DNA of 64,000 nucleotides from Terriglobia bacterium. GTDB lineage: Bacteria; Acidobacteriota; Terriglobia; Bryobacterales; Bryobacteraceae. Position 1 is the stretch's first letter; every line of letters starts with the position of its first letter. The notes under the pieces are model-generated. The model was not told the DNA's origin and did not search any database. It worked only from the letters and a program-made list of their open reading frames with translations. The stretch is taken from NCBI GenBank assembly GCA_020073145.1, contig JAIQFS010000027.1, positions 42,767 through 106,766 of the forward strand. The letters run 5' to 3'. Shown piece by piece: positions 46,330 through 55,241 of this stretch. The position numbers and the translations under genes were made by a program.

Positions 46330-46377
46330 GTGACCCAATTCTACTCCAGAGGGCCTCGCGTCTTTCCGCACAGCGCG

Positions 46378-46477
46378 TGTGCGAAAATCCCAAAGGTGCC
46401 GATCCCCCGGACGCGCAGCCCCGAACTGAGGCAGATCGCGGCCCGAGGTCTGCATTTCGCCGTGTGGGACTGGCCCC
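46378..46477 (+). repeat. 100-base repeat, copy 1: truncated start of the alpha/beta-hydrolase gene
   Basis: Matches 47454-47553 with about six differences. Read from GTG 46396 it encodes PIPRTRSPELRQIAARGLHF, the N-terminus of the hydrolase, and then diverges into an unrelated tail. It sits between the tRNA and the methyltransferase gene; weaker similarity continues upstream toward the tRNA (about 21 of 26 bases). Confidence 0.8.
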
Positions 46478-46580
46478 CGTGGCAGGTTTCAAACTCGACC
46501 TTACCGAAGTCTGGCGCTGCTTCGACCTCGATTGATTCCCGACACGGTGCACCGCGCCAGGCTCGAAATGAGTGCGCCAA

Positions 46581-47258
46581 CTACGCGCCTGGCTTGGCAC
46601 CGATCGCGCAGATCCACCCCCGCCGCCGTTCTTCCGCGATCTCCACGCCCTCGTATCCGGCTGCCAGAAACAGCGCGCGGTGGTCGTCCACACTCAAGCG
46701 CGATGAGCCCAGCAGCTTCATCACCGGTCCCAGCACGGCATCGTTGCGCGCACCCTTGTAGCTCTCCGCCACCACCATCAGCCGCCCGCCCGGCTTCAGC
46801 ACGCGCAGGATCTCCTGCATGTCGCCCTGGAGATTCGACCAATAGTACTGCGTCTCAATGGCTGTCACCACATCGAACTGGTCATCCGCAAACGGCAGCC
46901 GCGACACCGACGCCTGCTCCACATGCACCCGGCCTTCTGCAATCAGCCGCTGGTTGTGCGCGCGCGAGGCAACGACGCTTCCGGCGGCATAATCGATCCC
47001 GTAAACCTGCGCCGCCTGCGCCGCCAGCTTGTGGATCGTCCGTCCTCCGCCGCAGCCCACGTCCAACGCCGTCGCGCTCCCGGGAATCTCCAGGTGCGGA
47101 AACGCCCAGTCCGTCAGCGGCGCATGGCTGCGGTTCATCAGCCACGCAAAAAACCGACCCGCCAGGCGGTCGGGTTTCTTCACCTGGCCAGCCAGGTAGA
47201 CCGCGAGACAGAATGCTACGGCATAACGCAGGGCAAGCAGGTAGGGTGATGGATGCAA
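46581..47258 (-). CDS. SAM-dependent methyltransferase (class I), membrane-anchored
   Basis: 225 residues: an N-terminal hydrophobic segment (SPYLLALRYAVAFCLAVYLA), then a Rossmann methyltransferase with motif I ALDVGCGGGRT, acidic motif II YGIDYAAGSV, motif III ASVSRLPFADDQFDVVTAIE and the LKPGGRLMVV strand. It uses SAM to methylate a small molecule or lipid; the type is not identifiable. It lies between the two copies of the 100-base repeat, on the strand opposite the hydrolase, and may have been inserted with the duplication. Confidence 0.8.
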   Translation of the reverse strand: MHPSPYLLALRYAVAFCLAVYLAGQVKKPDRLAGRFFAWLMNRSHAPLTDWAFPHLEIPGSATALDVGCGGGRTIHKLAAQAAQVYGIDYAAGSVVASRAHNQRLIAEGRVHVEQASVSRLPFADDQFDVVTAIETQYYWSNLQGDMQEILRVLKPGGRLMVVAESYKGARNDAVLGPVMKLLGSSRLSVDDHRALFLAAGYEGVEIAEERRRGWICAIGAKPGA

Positions 47259-47355
47259 GGGCCTTTCTCCGGCTCAGCAAAGGATGACAAGGACACGGAT
47301 CAGGACCATTGTAAATCGAGCCGCTCCGCTCTTTCGTCAGAGATGCAGAGGGACA

Positions 47356-47415
47356 GCGGATCGGACGCCCAAGCTGATAATCAGTCCGCTGCTCTACCGT
47401 TTCTTCGGCCCGCAC
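47356..47415 (-). repeat. degenerate tRNA-like remnant
   Basis: Read on the minus strand, GGTAGAGCAGCGGACTGATTA resembles the D-arm to anticodon-arm region of a tRNA (compare GGTTAGAGCAGCGGACTCATAA in the intact gene), and the downstream part loosely resembles a T arm, but the stems do not close. It is most likely a decayed copy of the tRNA-side repeat upstream of the second hydrolase start. Confidence 0.35.
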
Positions 47416-47453
47416 CGCTCGATCCACCGCCGGGCGTCCCTCCGCGCCGCGCC

Positions 47454-47553
47454 TGTGCGAAAATCCCAAAGGTGCCGATCCCCCAGACGCGCAGCCCCGA
47501 ACTGAGGCAGATTGCGGCCCGAGGTCTGCAGTTCGCGGTATGGGAGTGGCCCG
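47454..47553 (+). repeat. 100-base repeat, copy 2 (start of the intact hydrolase gene)
   Basis: Second copy of the repeat at 46378-46477; here it contains the real start of the hydrolase gene (GTG 47472). The two copies are direct and about 1.08 kb apart, and the methyltransferase lies between them. Confidence 0.8.
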
Positions 47554-48335
47554 GGGAAGATCCGCCCCTGCTGTTCGCGCACGCCACCAGCTTCCACGGA
47601 CGCTGCTGGGATCCGGTGATCGGCGAGTTCCCGGGCCGGCGCTGCGTGGCGATCGAAGCGCGCGGCCACGGACGCAGCAGCAAACCCGAGCCTCCCTACC
47701 ACTGGGGCGGCTTCGTCCTCGACATGCTGGCGGTCACCGAAGGTTTGGGCCTGGAAGGCGCCATCGGCATCGGGCATTCGATGGGCGGACACACGGTCAC
47801 CGCCGTGGCGGCCGCGCGGCCCAACGCCTTCCGCGGGCTGGTGCTGGTCGATCCCACCATGTGGCCGCCCGAAGCCTACGGCGCCGCCATGGATGTGGCG
47901 TTCGTCCGCAAACGCCGCGCCCGCTGGTCCTCGCCCGACCAGATGTTCGACCATTTCCGCCACCGCCCGCCGTTCGAGCACTGGAAGCCGGAAATGCTGC
48001 GGGCCTATTGCGACTTCGGTCTGCTGCCCGACGCTGGTGAATTCGTGCTGGCCTGCCCTCCGGATATCGAAGCCTCCATCTATGAGTGCTCCAAGGAGCC
48101 GGAGGCGAACCTCCAGGACGTGATTCCGGCGGTGACCCAACCGGTGACGGTCTTGCGCGCGGGGTATGCGGGCGAACGCCGCTTCAGCACCTCTCCCACC
48201 GACCCGCTGTTGGCGTCCCGCCTTCCCCGCGGACGGGATGTCCTGCTGGCCGAGCGCTCCCACTTCATCCCCATGGAAGCGCCGGAGGTGGTGGCCAGGC
48301 ACATCCGCGAACTGCTCCGAAGCGCGGAGGCCTGA
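47472..48335 (+). CDS. alpha/beta-hydrolase
   Basis: 287 residues from GTG 47472 (PIPQTRSPELRQIAARGLQF). Canonical features: LLFAHATSFHGRCWDPV (oxyanion strand), nucleophile elbow GIGHSMGGHT (Ser about residue 101), and a late His in LLAERSHFIPMEAPEV. It resembles haloacid/ester or epoxide-type hydrolases; the substrate is unknown. The ribosome-binding site is weak. Its 5' 100 bases are duplicated upstream, and its 3' end takes part in another repeat (48306-48374). Confidence 0.83.
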   Translation: MPIPQTRSPELRQIAARGLQFAVWEWPGEDPPLLFAHATSFHGRCWDPVIGEFPGRRCVAIEARGHGRSSKPEPPYHWGGFVLDMLAVTEGLGLEGAIGIGHSMGGHTVTAVAAARPNAFRGLVLVDPTMWPPEAYGAAMDVAFVRKRRARWSSPDQMFDHFRHRPPFEHWKPEMLRAYCDFGLLPDAGEFVLACPPDIEASIYECSKEPEANLQDVIPAVTQPVTVLRAGYAGERRFSTSPTDPLLASRLPRGRDVLLAERSHFIPMEAPEVVARHIRELLRSAEA

Positions 48336-48374
48336 CCGATGCAAGCCCGCCTCACACCATGGCGGCCACGACCA
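48306..48374 (+). repeat. direct repeat flanking the PEP-CTERM gene, copy 1
   Basis: Spans the last codons of the hydrolase and the following bases; matches 49535-49602 with one indel, including 25 identical bases (48340-48364 and 49568-49592). On the minus strand it encodes a copy of the C-terminus VVVAMV of the phosphatase gene at 49580. Confidence 0.7.
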
Positions 48375-48598
48375 CGCGCCTCAACTCAGCCAGTTCGGTC
48401 CATCGGGCCTCCCTTCCTGTCGGCTCCCTTCGTTTGGGCCGCGTTTGCTGCTTACCCCTGGAATCGGAGGCTGGGTGAATCTGAGACTGGCATAGGCCGA
48501 GACGTTTCAGGGATTAGTACGAGACGGCTGCACGCGGTACCTCTGGTCCATTCTCGGGTGGACGAGTTCGAGTTTACAATATACCGAAGGTATTTTTC

Positions 48599-49495
48599 TT
48601 GAATGAGAGAACTGTGTCGCCGCGATCCACAACCCTGGCAACTTTCGTGTTCTTGACCCTGGCCGGCGCTCTTCCGGCAGAGGGCAACACACTCTTTCTC
48701 ACCGCTCATCATTCGGATCTGGCTCAAGGCTACGGATATGCAGTCTATGCCCTCGACACCCAGACGGGTCAGTTCACGAATTGGTGGTTGATGGGAGGAG
48801 ACCACGCTCTCTCTCTGCCCATCGCTGTGGACACAACAATTCGGACTGTCTGTTTTCGACCCGCAAGCGAGTGGGCCTGCACAGGCGGAGGGCAGTATAC
48901 CCTGGAAGGAAGCTCCACCGGTACCGTTTATGCGAATGCGTTACCGCCCGGTACTGCGGTAACCGACTCAACGACTGATACGAGAACCAACTACTTGGTG
49001 GACGGTGTCAGCGGAACCGTCTACCAGACCAACCTCGATTACACTAATCCAGTGGCTCTCTTCACAATTCTCGGAGCGAGTGATGTCTGGTCTGGCATTT
49101 CGTACGATCCATCGAACAATTCGCTCTGGCTGAGTCAGGCGGGTGGAACCGGTGAAATCGCCGATTTCAGCTTGTCTGGCGTCCTGCTGAGTTCCTTCAG
49201 TACAGGACACACAAATTCCGCGTTGGCGTTCGACCCGCAGGATAGCACTCTGTGGCTGAATGACCCCACAACAGCCCAGTTCGACCTGGAACACTACTCG
49301 ACTGAGGGTACGTTGCTCGGGACTTTGGGTCTTCCAGCCGATGTCTCAACAAAGTTCATCGACAGCGTATCAGGCGGAGAATTTGCTGAGGTCCCGGAGC
49401 CTCTATTCATCTCGCCGTTGAGTTCCTGGTTTTTTGTTCTCCTGGGTTTCACGTTGCAGCGGGTTCGCAGCAAGCAGCATCACGGCAGAGCATGA
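48599..49495 (+). CDS. secreted beta-propeller protein with PEP-CTERM-like C-terminus
   Basis: 298 residues with a signal peptide (TTLATFVFLTLAGALPAEGN). The mature part has propeller-like strands (YGYAVYALDTQTGQFTNWWL, WSGISYDPSNNSLWLSQAGG, NSALAFDPQDSTLWLNDPTT). It ends VPEPLFISPLSSWFFVLLGF and a basic tail (RVRSKQ): PEP motif, membrane helix, basic residues, a PEP-CTERM exosortase sorting signal. I use the TTG at 48599, preceded by GAAGG; a GTG at 48614 is possible. Base composition is visibly lower in GC than the neighbours, and direct repeats flank the gene, so it is probably inserted. Confidence 0.7.
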   Translation: MNERTVSPRSTTLATFVFLTLAGALPAEGNTLFLTAHHSDLAQGYGYAVYALDTQTGQFTNWWLMGGDHALSLPIAVDTTIRTVCFRPASEWACTGGGQYTLEGSSTGTVYANALPPGTAVTDSTTDTRTNYLVDGVSGTVYQTNLDYTNPVALFTILGASDVWSGISYDPSNNSLWLSQAGGTGEIADFSLSGVLLSSFSTGHTNSALAFDPQDSTLWLNDPTTAQFDLEHYSTEGTLLGTLGLPADVSTKFIDSVSGGEFAEVPEPLFISPLSSWFFVLLGFTLQRVRSKQHHGRA

Positions 49496-49534
49496 CACCG
49501 GCCTCTCGCCGGCCCTGCTGGCCTTCGCGCCCTC

Positions 49535-49602
49535 CGCGAGTGATCCGGAGTACGGAGGCGTGACCGGTGCAAGCCCGCCTCACACCATGGCGACCACCAC
49601 CA
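49535..49602 (+). repeat. direct repeat flanking the PEP-CTERM gene, copy 2
   Basis: Second copy of the repeat at 48306-48374; here it runs into the true 3' end of the phosphatase gene. The two copies bracket the PEP-CTERM gene about 1.23 kb apart. Confidence 0.7.
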
Positions 49603-50698
49603 GCGTCGCGTCATCCTGAAAAGCCCCGCCCGTGAAGACGCCGAGCGCGCCCATCACCTGCTGGCGGAGCCGGGCCGCGTCCAGCGTGCGGTTCGCGGCC
49701 ACCAGCGCCAGCAAGCGCTCTTCGCCGAATTCCACACCGTCGCGGTCTTCGGCTTCCACCATGCCATCGGTGAACAACACCAACCGGTCTCCGCTCCGCA
49801 GTTCCACCTCGGCCTGCTGGTACGGCCAATCGGGAAAGACGCCGAGCAGGGCCCCGCCCGCGTCCAGCCGTTGCGATTCGCCGTCGGCGTGGACCAGCAT
49901 CGGCGCGGGGTGGCCCGCATTCGCGTAAGTCAGCCGCTGCCCTTCGAGCACGCCATAAAACAGCGTGATGAACTTGTTGGCGGCCAGATTGGCGGCGGCC
50001 AGCCCGTTCACGCGCGCCATCAGGCTCGCCGGCGCCGCTACGTCCGGAGCCAGCGTGCGCACCGCGGCTTGCAAGTTCGACATCAGCAGCGCCGCCGGCG
50101 CTCCCTTGCCGGCCACATCGCCCACCGCGATGCCGACCCGCCCTCCGCTCACCGGGATCAGGTCCAGATAATCGCCGCCGACGCCTTTCATCGGCGTCCA
50201 TTCCACCGCAATGTCGCAGCCGGGAATCTGCGGAATCGTCCTCGGGAGCAGTGCCTTTTGCGTCGCCACGGCGTCGCGCCGTTCCTCGCGCGCAGCCGCC
50301 CGCCCCGAAGAGCGCCGGCCGATCTGCTGGCGGAGCGTCGAAAGCAGCTGCGAGTTGTCCCAGGGCTTCTCCACAAAATCGCGGGCGCCGCGCCGCATCG
50401 CTTCCACTGCCAGCGGAATGCTGCCCCAGGCCGTCATCACCACCACCGGCAGGCTGCTGTCGAGCGTCCGGATGCGGCCCAGCAGATCCAGACCCTCGGC
50501 CCCCGACGTCGTGTCGCGCGCATAGTTGAGGTCCATCAGAAGCAGGTCGAAGTCCCGCGCCGAAAGGCTGTCGAGCACCGCACGGGGCGAATGCACCGCC
50601 TCCGTCTGATACCCTTCCCGCTTCAGCAGAAGCCGCAGGGCCTCGGTTACGTCGGGCTGGTCATCGGCGATCAGAGCGCGCGGCGAATCAGTCGTCAT
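49580..50698 (-). CDS. response regulator fused to PP2C-type (RsbU/SpoIIE) phosphatase
   Basis: 372 residues. The receiver domain (1-120) has the acid pocket ADDQ and phosphoacceptor Asp56 in LLLMDLNYA, with VVMTAW and the Lys of VEKPW. A short linker leads to a PPM phosphatase domain with Asp ligands VGGDYLDL, VGDVAGKG and VLFTDGMVEAEDRDG. It probably dephosphorylates an anti-sigma-antagonist or similar Ser/Thr-phosphorylated protein when its receiver is phosphorylated. A partner kinase is not in view. The last codons are duplicated beyond the gene (see repeats). Confidence 0.9.
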   Translation of the reverse strand: MTTDSPRALIADDQPDVTEALRLLLKREGYQTEAVHSPRAVLDSLSARDFDLLLMDLNYARDTTSGAEGLDLLGRIRTLDSSLPVVVMTAWGSIPLAVEAMRRGARDFVEKPWDNSQLLSTLRQQIGRRSSGRAAAREERRDAVATQKALLPRTIPQIPGCDIAVEWTPMKGVGGDYLDLIPVSGGRVGIAVGDVAGKGAPAALLMSNLQAAVRTLAPDVAAPASLMARVNGLAAANLAANKFITLFYGVLEGQRLTYANAGHPAPMLVHADGESQRLDAGGALLGVFPDWPYQQAEVELRSGDRLVLFTDGMVEAEDRDGVEFGEERLLALVAANRTLDAARLRQQVMGALGVFTGGAFQDDATLVVVAMV

Positions 50699-50866
50699 GG
50701 CGTCACCACGACGCCCTCTTGTACAGGTTCGATGCCAAACTCCGGCGTCCGGCTAACCCTCTGATTCCCGACTGGTTGCACTCCGAAGAGGGAGCGCTGG
50801 GCCAGCCGCTGCGATCCCGCTCGCGAACGCCCGGTCCCAATTCCGAACAGCCGCGGCGGGGCGGCG

Positions 50867-51991
50867 CTACTCCTTATCGGCGCCGATCTTTTCCACCAGG
50901 CGCTCGGTATGCATGGCGTAGAGCGCCGGTTTGCCGTGGCGGTCGCTCTGAAAATAGATGCGCTGCGCGTCGGGACTGAACTGCGGCGCCACCGTTTCCG
51001 GATGGCTGGCTTTGTGCTCGCACAACACCAGTTCCCGGCGCGTCACCCGCAGCAGGATGAGAATCACCGGCGATGCCACGTTGCGGCTGGCCCCCACGAA
51101 TACCGACGTGTCCCGATTGAACCCGAAGTGCACGTACTGGCTGGTCGGCGCCACCATCTTGTCGGTGTCGTCGTCCGGCGCGCTTTCGCGGATGGCGTTC
51201 AACTGGCTGGGGTCATCGGGATAATTCAGATACAGCACCGTCCGCCCGTCCGCGGCCCAATTCGCCGGCCCGATGCCGCCCGGCGCGAGTTTCAACTTCC
51301 GGTTGTGCCGGCCATCCAGATCCACGAGCCACAAAGCTTGCCCGGCCCGGTACAGAATCTGCGCCCGCAGCGGACGCTCGATGGCGTCCGCGATCCCGAA
51401 CGGAGTCTCCAAAACCGTGCGATCCGCGCCGCGCGCCGTCAGCGCCGCCAGCCGGATCCGCGCCCGGTCGCCGCTCCGCTCGCTGAACACCGCGTGCGCG
51501 CCGTCCGCCGTCACGGTCAATCCCGCGCCGCGCTCCCATCCGTCCGGCACCGAGTAGACCTCGCGCGCCTTGAAGGTCGCCAGATTGGCGAGATAGAGCG
51601 TGCGGTCCGCGAAATAACAGAAGGACCGGCCGTCCGGCAGCAGGTTGAGCGAGGCGCCATCCAGGTCTTTCTGCTCGGTCAATCGCCGCGTCTCGCCGCT
51701 CCTCAGATCCATCCGAAAGCCTTCGGGCGACCCGCTGCGATCGCAGCAGAACAACAGAAACCGGCTGTTCCCGGAGATGATCCGGTTGTAATAGGCCGGC
51801 ACCGTGCTGCTGTACGAGGGCTCCGTGAGGCGAAACACTTCCAACTCGGTGGCTGGGTCGGCGTACCGTTTCCATTCCGATTCGAAAACCTCGCCCTTCG
51901 CGCCGGGCGCTTCATTGGCCAGCGCCCGCGCCGCCCACACGCTGGACGCCAGCCAGGTTCGACGGGATATTCGCCCTGGAACGACCGCCAT
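50867..51991 (-). CDS. TAT-exported oligogalacturonate-lyase-like beta-propeller protein
   Basis: 374 residues; the ATG at 51991 gives a twin-arginine-like signal (RISRRTWLASSVWAARALAN). The blades resemble the oligogalacturonide lyase family (Pectate_lyase22): ADPATELEVFRLTEPSYSST, RFLLFCCDRSGSPEGFRMDL and the ending QFSPDAQRIYFQSDRHGKPA, seen in oligogalacturonate lyases. It may degrade pectin fragments; the catalytic His/metal residues were not verified. The divergent gene's first ATG overlaps this start. Confidence 0.72.
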   Translation of the reverse strand: MAVVPGRISRRTWLASSVWAARALANEAPGAKGEVFESEWKRYADPATELEVFRLTEPSYSSTVPAYYNRIISGNSRFLLFCCDRSGSPEGFRMDLRSGETRRLTEQKDLDGASLNLLPDGRSFCYFADRTLYLANLATFKAREVYSVPDGWERGAGLTVTADGAHAVFSERSGDRARIRLAALTARGADRTVLETPFGIADAIERPLRAQILYRAGQALWLVDLDGRHNRKLKLAPGGIGPANWAADGRTVLYLNYPDDPSQLNAIRESAPDDDTDKMVAPTSQYVHFGFNRDTSVFVGASRNVASPVILILLRVTRRELVLCEHKASHPETVAPQFSPDAQRIYFQSDRHGKPALYAMHTERLVEKIGADKE

Positions 51992-53015
51992 GTCTCGATG
52001 GTACCCTGTCAGCCGCCGCTGCGCGAACGATACACTGGAAAGTCTGAGGGCCTCCGACACGATCTTCGCCAACCGGTCTCTCACGCGGCGCGCGAGTCTC
52101 CGGATTCTGTGGGGCGCCGTACTGGGCGGCGCGATCCGAGCCGTTGCGGCCGACACCAACAGCCCCGGCCTCCTCATCTGGGCGGCCGAGCCCGCCGCGG
52201 ACACGGGCCAGCAGAGGCGCTATCGCGCGGACGCCCAGGTGCTCTTGCTCTCGGTGCCCCTGGTGCGCTGGCCCAACGTTGGAGGAGGCAGCGCCGAGTG
52301 GCGCGAGGCCCCTTCCCTGCGCTTTCTCGAGTTCATGGGATTCTCCAACCCGAAGCGCGCCGCGGGCCTCAACCGGCTGGGCTTTCTGCGCGAGATGTCG
52401 CGCACGGCGCCGGACGGCGCCTCTGAGTCGCTCTATTTCGGTCTCATGACGGCCTCGCCCGAGGAGACCGCCGACGACGCCCGCAAGGCCCTGCATCCCA
52501 CCGCCGCGGACGCCGCCTACACCGCCATCGACGGCCACATGAAGGAGGGCGCTGTCGAAACCGTGGCCGCTCACTTCTCAGCGCCGGCACGCTGGTCGGT
52601 GGAGAATCGAAGCGACTTGATCGAACGCGCGCGGATGGCTTTGTCGACGGCTTCGCCCCGGCCGTTCGAAGGGGACGCCCGAGGCCCGGCCTTGCGGCCT
52701 TTCCTCGAAACCCTGGCCGAGGCGCTGCGCCAGCCCGCTCCCACCGCGGCCCGTTTTGCATACGCCGGCCGGCCGTATCGCCTCTGGCTGCAGAAGTCAG
52801 CCGATGCCAAGGCGGCGGACCGTTTCCGCCAGCGCGGTTTGATTGCCGCCGGGGCCAAGGTGGTCGCGGTGACCGGCAAAGTGCGTCGCGAAGCCGCCGG
52901 CAAAGAGTCGGACTTCCGGCTGTGGGTGGAGGATGGCGCGCCGCGCCCCCTGCCCTTGCGCATCGAATACCGCGCCCGGTCGTATCTCCGTTTGATCTTC
53001 GAGGCAGAGGGGTAA
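51990..53015 (+). CDS. secreted protein of unknown function
   Basis: Up to 341 residues; the exact start is uncertain. ATG 51990 overlaps the divergent gene's start; a GATACACT-like box near 52026 suggests transcription begins later, with the TAT-like signal LTRRASLRILWGAVLGGAIR following. The mature part (LLIWAAEPAADTGQQRRYRA, FLEFMGFSNPKRAAGLNRLG, FRLWVEDGAPRPLPLRIEYR) is mixed alpha/beta and unfamiliar. The last residues predict a beta-hairpin (LRIEYRARSYLRLIFE). Confidence 0.6.
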   Translation: MSRWYPVSRRCANDTLESLRASDTIFANRSLTRRASLRILWGAVLGGAIRAVAADTNSPGLLIWAAEPAADTGQQRRYRADAQVLLLSVPLVRWPNVGGGSAEWREAPSLRFLEFMGFSNPKRAAGLNRLGFLREMSRTAPDGASESLYFGLMTASPEETADDARKALHPTAADAAYTAIDGHMKEGAVETVAAHFSAPARWSVENRSDLIERARMALSTASPRPFEGDARGPALRPFLETLAEALRQPAPTAARFAYAGRPYRLWLQKSADAKAADRFRQRGLIAAGAKVVAVTGKVRREAAGKESDFRLWVEDGAPRPLPLRIEYRARSYLRLIFEAEG

Positions 53016-53032
53016 CCGAGCGCGGCCGGCGC

Positions 53033-53614
53033 CTATGCCGCGGGCCCGCTGCCGGCAGGGGCAATCGGGAACAACTGGAGGAGCAGCGCCAACACTTCGA
53101 TCCCTGCCACCACAAAGAACAGCCACCGGGTCTTCGGCCAAAGCACCGGCGGAAGTTGATCGGATAACTTGTCGCGCCAGGTCTCATTCAGCCGTACCGG
53201 CGGCGGCTCCGTCTCACTCTTCGACCAGGATGCCGAAAGCCACATGCCGCGGATATTGGCCAGCAGCAAAGCGAGGAAGATCATCCGGATGATGTTGAAG
53301 CCTTGACCTACCGTGATCTGAAGCACGATTCCGCTCAACAGATACACGCCAAACGCAAGAACGGCCGCGGCCCGGCTGCGCATGCGCATGCCGACGCCCC
53401 CGAGGAAGAAGAAAACGGAATCCAAGAGACCGAGGAAAGGATGCCCTCCCAGAGCCGAGAAGCCTTCACTGACCGCCGCCACAATCGCGCAGATCCAGAA
53501 CGCCTGTTCGGTGAGGTAGTCGAGATCGCCGTCGTTCTTGATGGTCGGCCAAAAGAGGCTCTTCAGCCGACTCTCGGTGCGCGGTGTCGAGTCCGATAAT
53601 CCCAGAGTCTGCAT
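53033..53614 (-). CDS. integral membrane protein, unknown
   Basis: 193 residues with several hydrophobic segments (FWICAIVAAVSEGFSALG, LGLLDSVFFFLGGVGM, AVLAFGVYLLSGIVLQI, IIRMIFLALLLANI, LFFVVAGIEVLALLLQLF): four to five membrane helices with a cytoplasmic hydrophilic N-terminus. No conserved motif was recognised. Convergent with the gene ending at 53015. Confidence 0.6.
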   Translation of the reverse strand: MQTLGLSDSTPRTESRLKSLFWPTIKNDGDLDYLTEQAFWICAIVAAVSEGFSALGGHPFLGLLDSVFFFLGGVGMRMRSRAAAVLAFGVYLLSGIVLQITVGQGFNIIRMIFLALLLANIRGMWLSASWSKSETEPPPVRLNETWRDKLSDQLPPVLWPKTRWLFFVVAGIEVLALLLQLFPIAPAGSGPAA

Positions 53615-53728
53615 GAGCCGGAATTCCTTTGATGACAGCCTAAGAAATCGCGCCCTATATGAATATCACAGCGCCGGGCCGAACGCAGCCGCCTGAGTAC
53701 CGCTCCAGAAGCGCTGCCGTACTACCCG

Positions 53729-54682
53729 CTACGGGTACAGCAGCACCTTCAGCGTTCCCCGCCGGGCCGCCTGTTCGAACGCCTGCGGCGCCTCCGTCAG
53801 CGAATAGCGGGCCGAAATCATCTCTTCCACGTGAATGCGGGAATCTTGCAGCAGCGGCAGCGACGCTTCGAAACGCCCGCAGCGGGAGCCTACCAGCGTC
53901 AGCTCGTTCACAATGATCCCCGCGGTGTCGATTCCCACCAGCCCGTGCACGGTCGATTTCAGAATCAAAGTGCCGCGCGGGCGCGTCATGGCGGCGGCCT
54001 GCCGCAGCGCTTCCGGATTTCCGGTGGCTTCCACCACCCAATCGTAGGCCGCCGTGGGCAGCGTCTCGCCCGCCACTTCGGTCGTCACCCCCGCAGCCGC
54101 GGTGATCCGCAGTTTCTCGGGGTGGCGTCCGAACTGATGAACGCGGTAGCCGCGCGCGTTCAGGACTTGCGCCACCAGCAGACCCAGTTTGCCGTCCCCC
54201 AGCACCGCCACTGCGGCGCCCGCGGGAATCGCCACCTGATCCAGGATTTCGCAGGCCGCCGCCAGCGGCTCCGTGAATACCGCGCGCTCGGTCGCAATGC
54301 CGTCCGGTATCACGTGCAGGTTGCGCTCGGGAAGAACGAAGAATTCCTCGAAAGCGCCGGGTTGGTTGACGATCCCGAGCACGGTCCGCGTGGGACAATG
54401 CCGTCCCAGGCCGCGCCGGCACCACTCGCAGCGAGTGCAGGCCACGTTGATCTCGCCGGCCACGCGCCGGCCCACCAGTTCCCCCGAATCGGCCTCCGCC
54501 ACTTCAGCGATGAACTCGTGCCCGGGAACGCCCGCAAAATCATAATATCCCCGTTGCAATTCCAAATCGGTATTACAAATTCCCGCGCACAACAGGCGGA
54601 GCAGCGCGAACCCTTCCGGACGGGCCGGGACCGGATTCTGGCCCACGGTGACCGCCCCCTTCTCCAGGTGGACGGCGAACAT
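53729..54682 (-). CDS. zinc-containing alcohol dehydrogenase (MDR family)
   Basis: 317 residues. The catalytic zinc site CAGICNTDLELQRG and GVPGHEFIAEV, then the structural zinc cysteines of CTRCEWCRRGLGRHC, and the NAD(P) fold AVAVLGDGKLGLLVAQVLNA. The spacing fits glucose/sorbitol-dehydrogenase-like medium-chain dehydrogenases; the substrate cannot be assigned. Divergent from the molybdenum-hydroxylase pair, the starts about 60 bases apart. Confidence 0.87.
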   Translation of the reverse strand: MFAVHLEKGAVTVGQNPVPARPEGFALLRLLCAGICNTDLELQRGYYDFAGVPGHEFIAEVAEADSGELVGRRVAGEINVACTRCEWCRRGLGRHCPTRTVLGIVNQPGAFEEFFVLPERNLHVIPDGIATERAVFTEPLAAACEILDQVAIPAGAAVAVLGDGKLGLLVAQVLNARGYRVHQFGRHPEKLRITAAAGVTTEVAGETLPTAAYDWVVEATGNPEALRQAAAMTRPRGTLILKSTVHGLVGIDTAGIIVNELTLVGSRCGRFEASLPLLQDSRIHVEEMISARYSLTEAPQAFEQAARRGTLKVLLYP

Positions 54683-54743
54683 GCCTCCATAGTACGTGAT
54701 ATCGTTTATAGAGCTTTACCAGGCTGCACTCCAGGAGGGTTGC

Positions 54744-55241
54744 ATGGCAGAAATCAAGTTCAACGTCAACGGCAAGCCGCAGGCGGTCAACGTCAGCCCG
54801 GCCATGCCGCTGCTCTGGGTTTTACGCGACACGCTGGGCATGACCGGCACCAAGTTCGGTTGCGGCATGGCGCTCTGCGGCGCCTGCACCGTCCACCTCA
54901 ATGGACAGGCGATCCGCTCCTGCATCACGCCGGTTTCCAGCATCGCCGGTAAGAACATCACCACCATCGAGGGCCTGTCCCCCGATAGCACTCATGCCGT
55001 GCAGCGCGCCTGGCTCGAAAACGACGTGCCGCAATGCGGCTACTGCCAATCCGGGCAGATCATGGCGGCCGCCTCGCTGCTGGCTAAGAAATCCAAGCCG
55101 AGCGACGCCGATATCGACGAAGTCATGAAGGGCAATCTCTGCCGCTGCGGCACCTACCAGGGCATCCGGGCCGCGATTCACCGCGCTTCGGAGATTCTGA
55201 CCGCGTCCAACGGCGCAGCGAATAAGGGAGGTGTGGCATGA
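54744..55241 (+). CDS. iorA: molybdenum hydroxylase small (2Fe-2S) subunit, IorA-type
   Basis: 165 residues; ATG 54744 follows AGGAGG. The N-terminal plant-type ferredoxin domain has [17 protein letters not shown], and the C-terminal 2Fe-2S domain has [10 protein letters not shown] and [10 protein letters not shown]. Similar to isoquinoline 1-oxidoreductase alpha and aldehyde/quinoline oxidase small subunits; it passes electrons from the molybdenum cofactor. Its stop overlaps the start of the large subunit (ATGA). Confidence 0.9.
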   Translation: MAEIKFNVNGKPQAVNVSPAMPLLWVLRDTLGMTGTKFGCGMALCGACTVHLNGQAIRSCITPVSSIAGKNITTIEGLSPDSTHAVQRAWLENDVPQCGYCQSGQIMAAASLLAKKSKPSDADIDEVMKGNLCRCGTYQGIRAAIHRASEILTASNGAANKGGVA

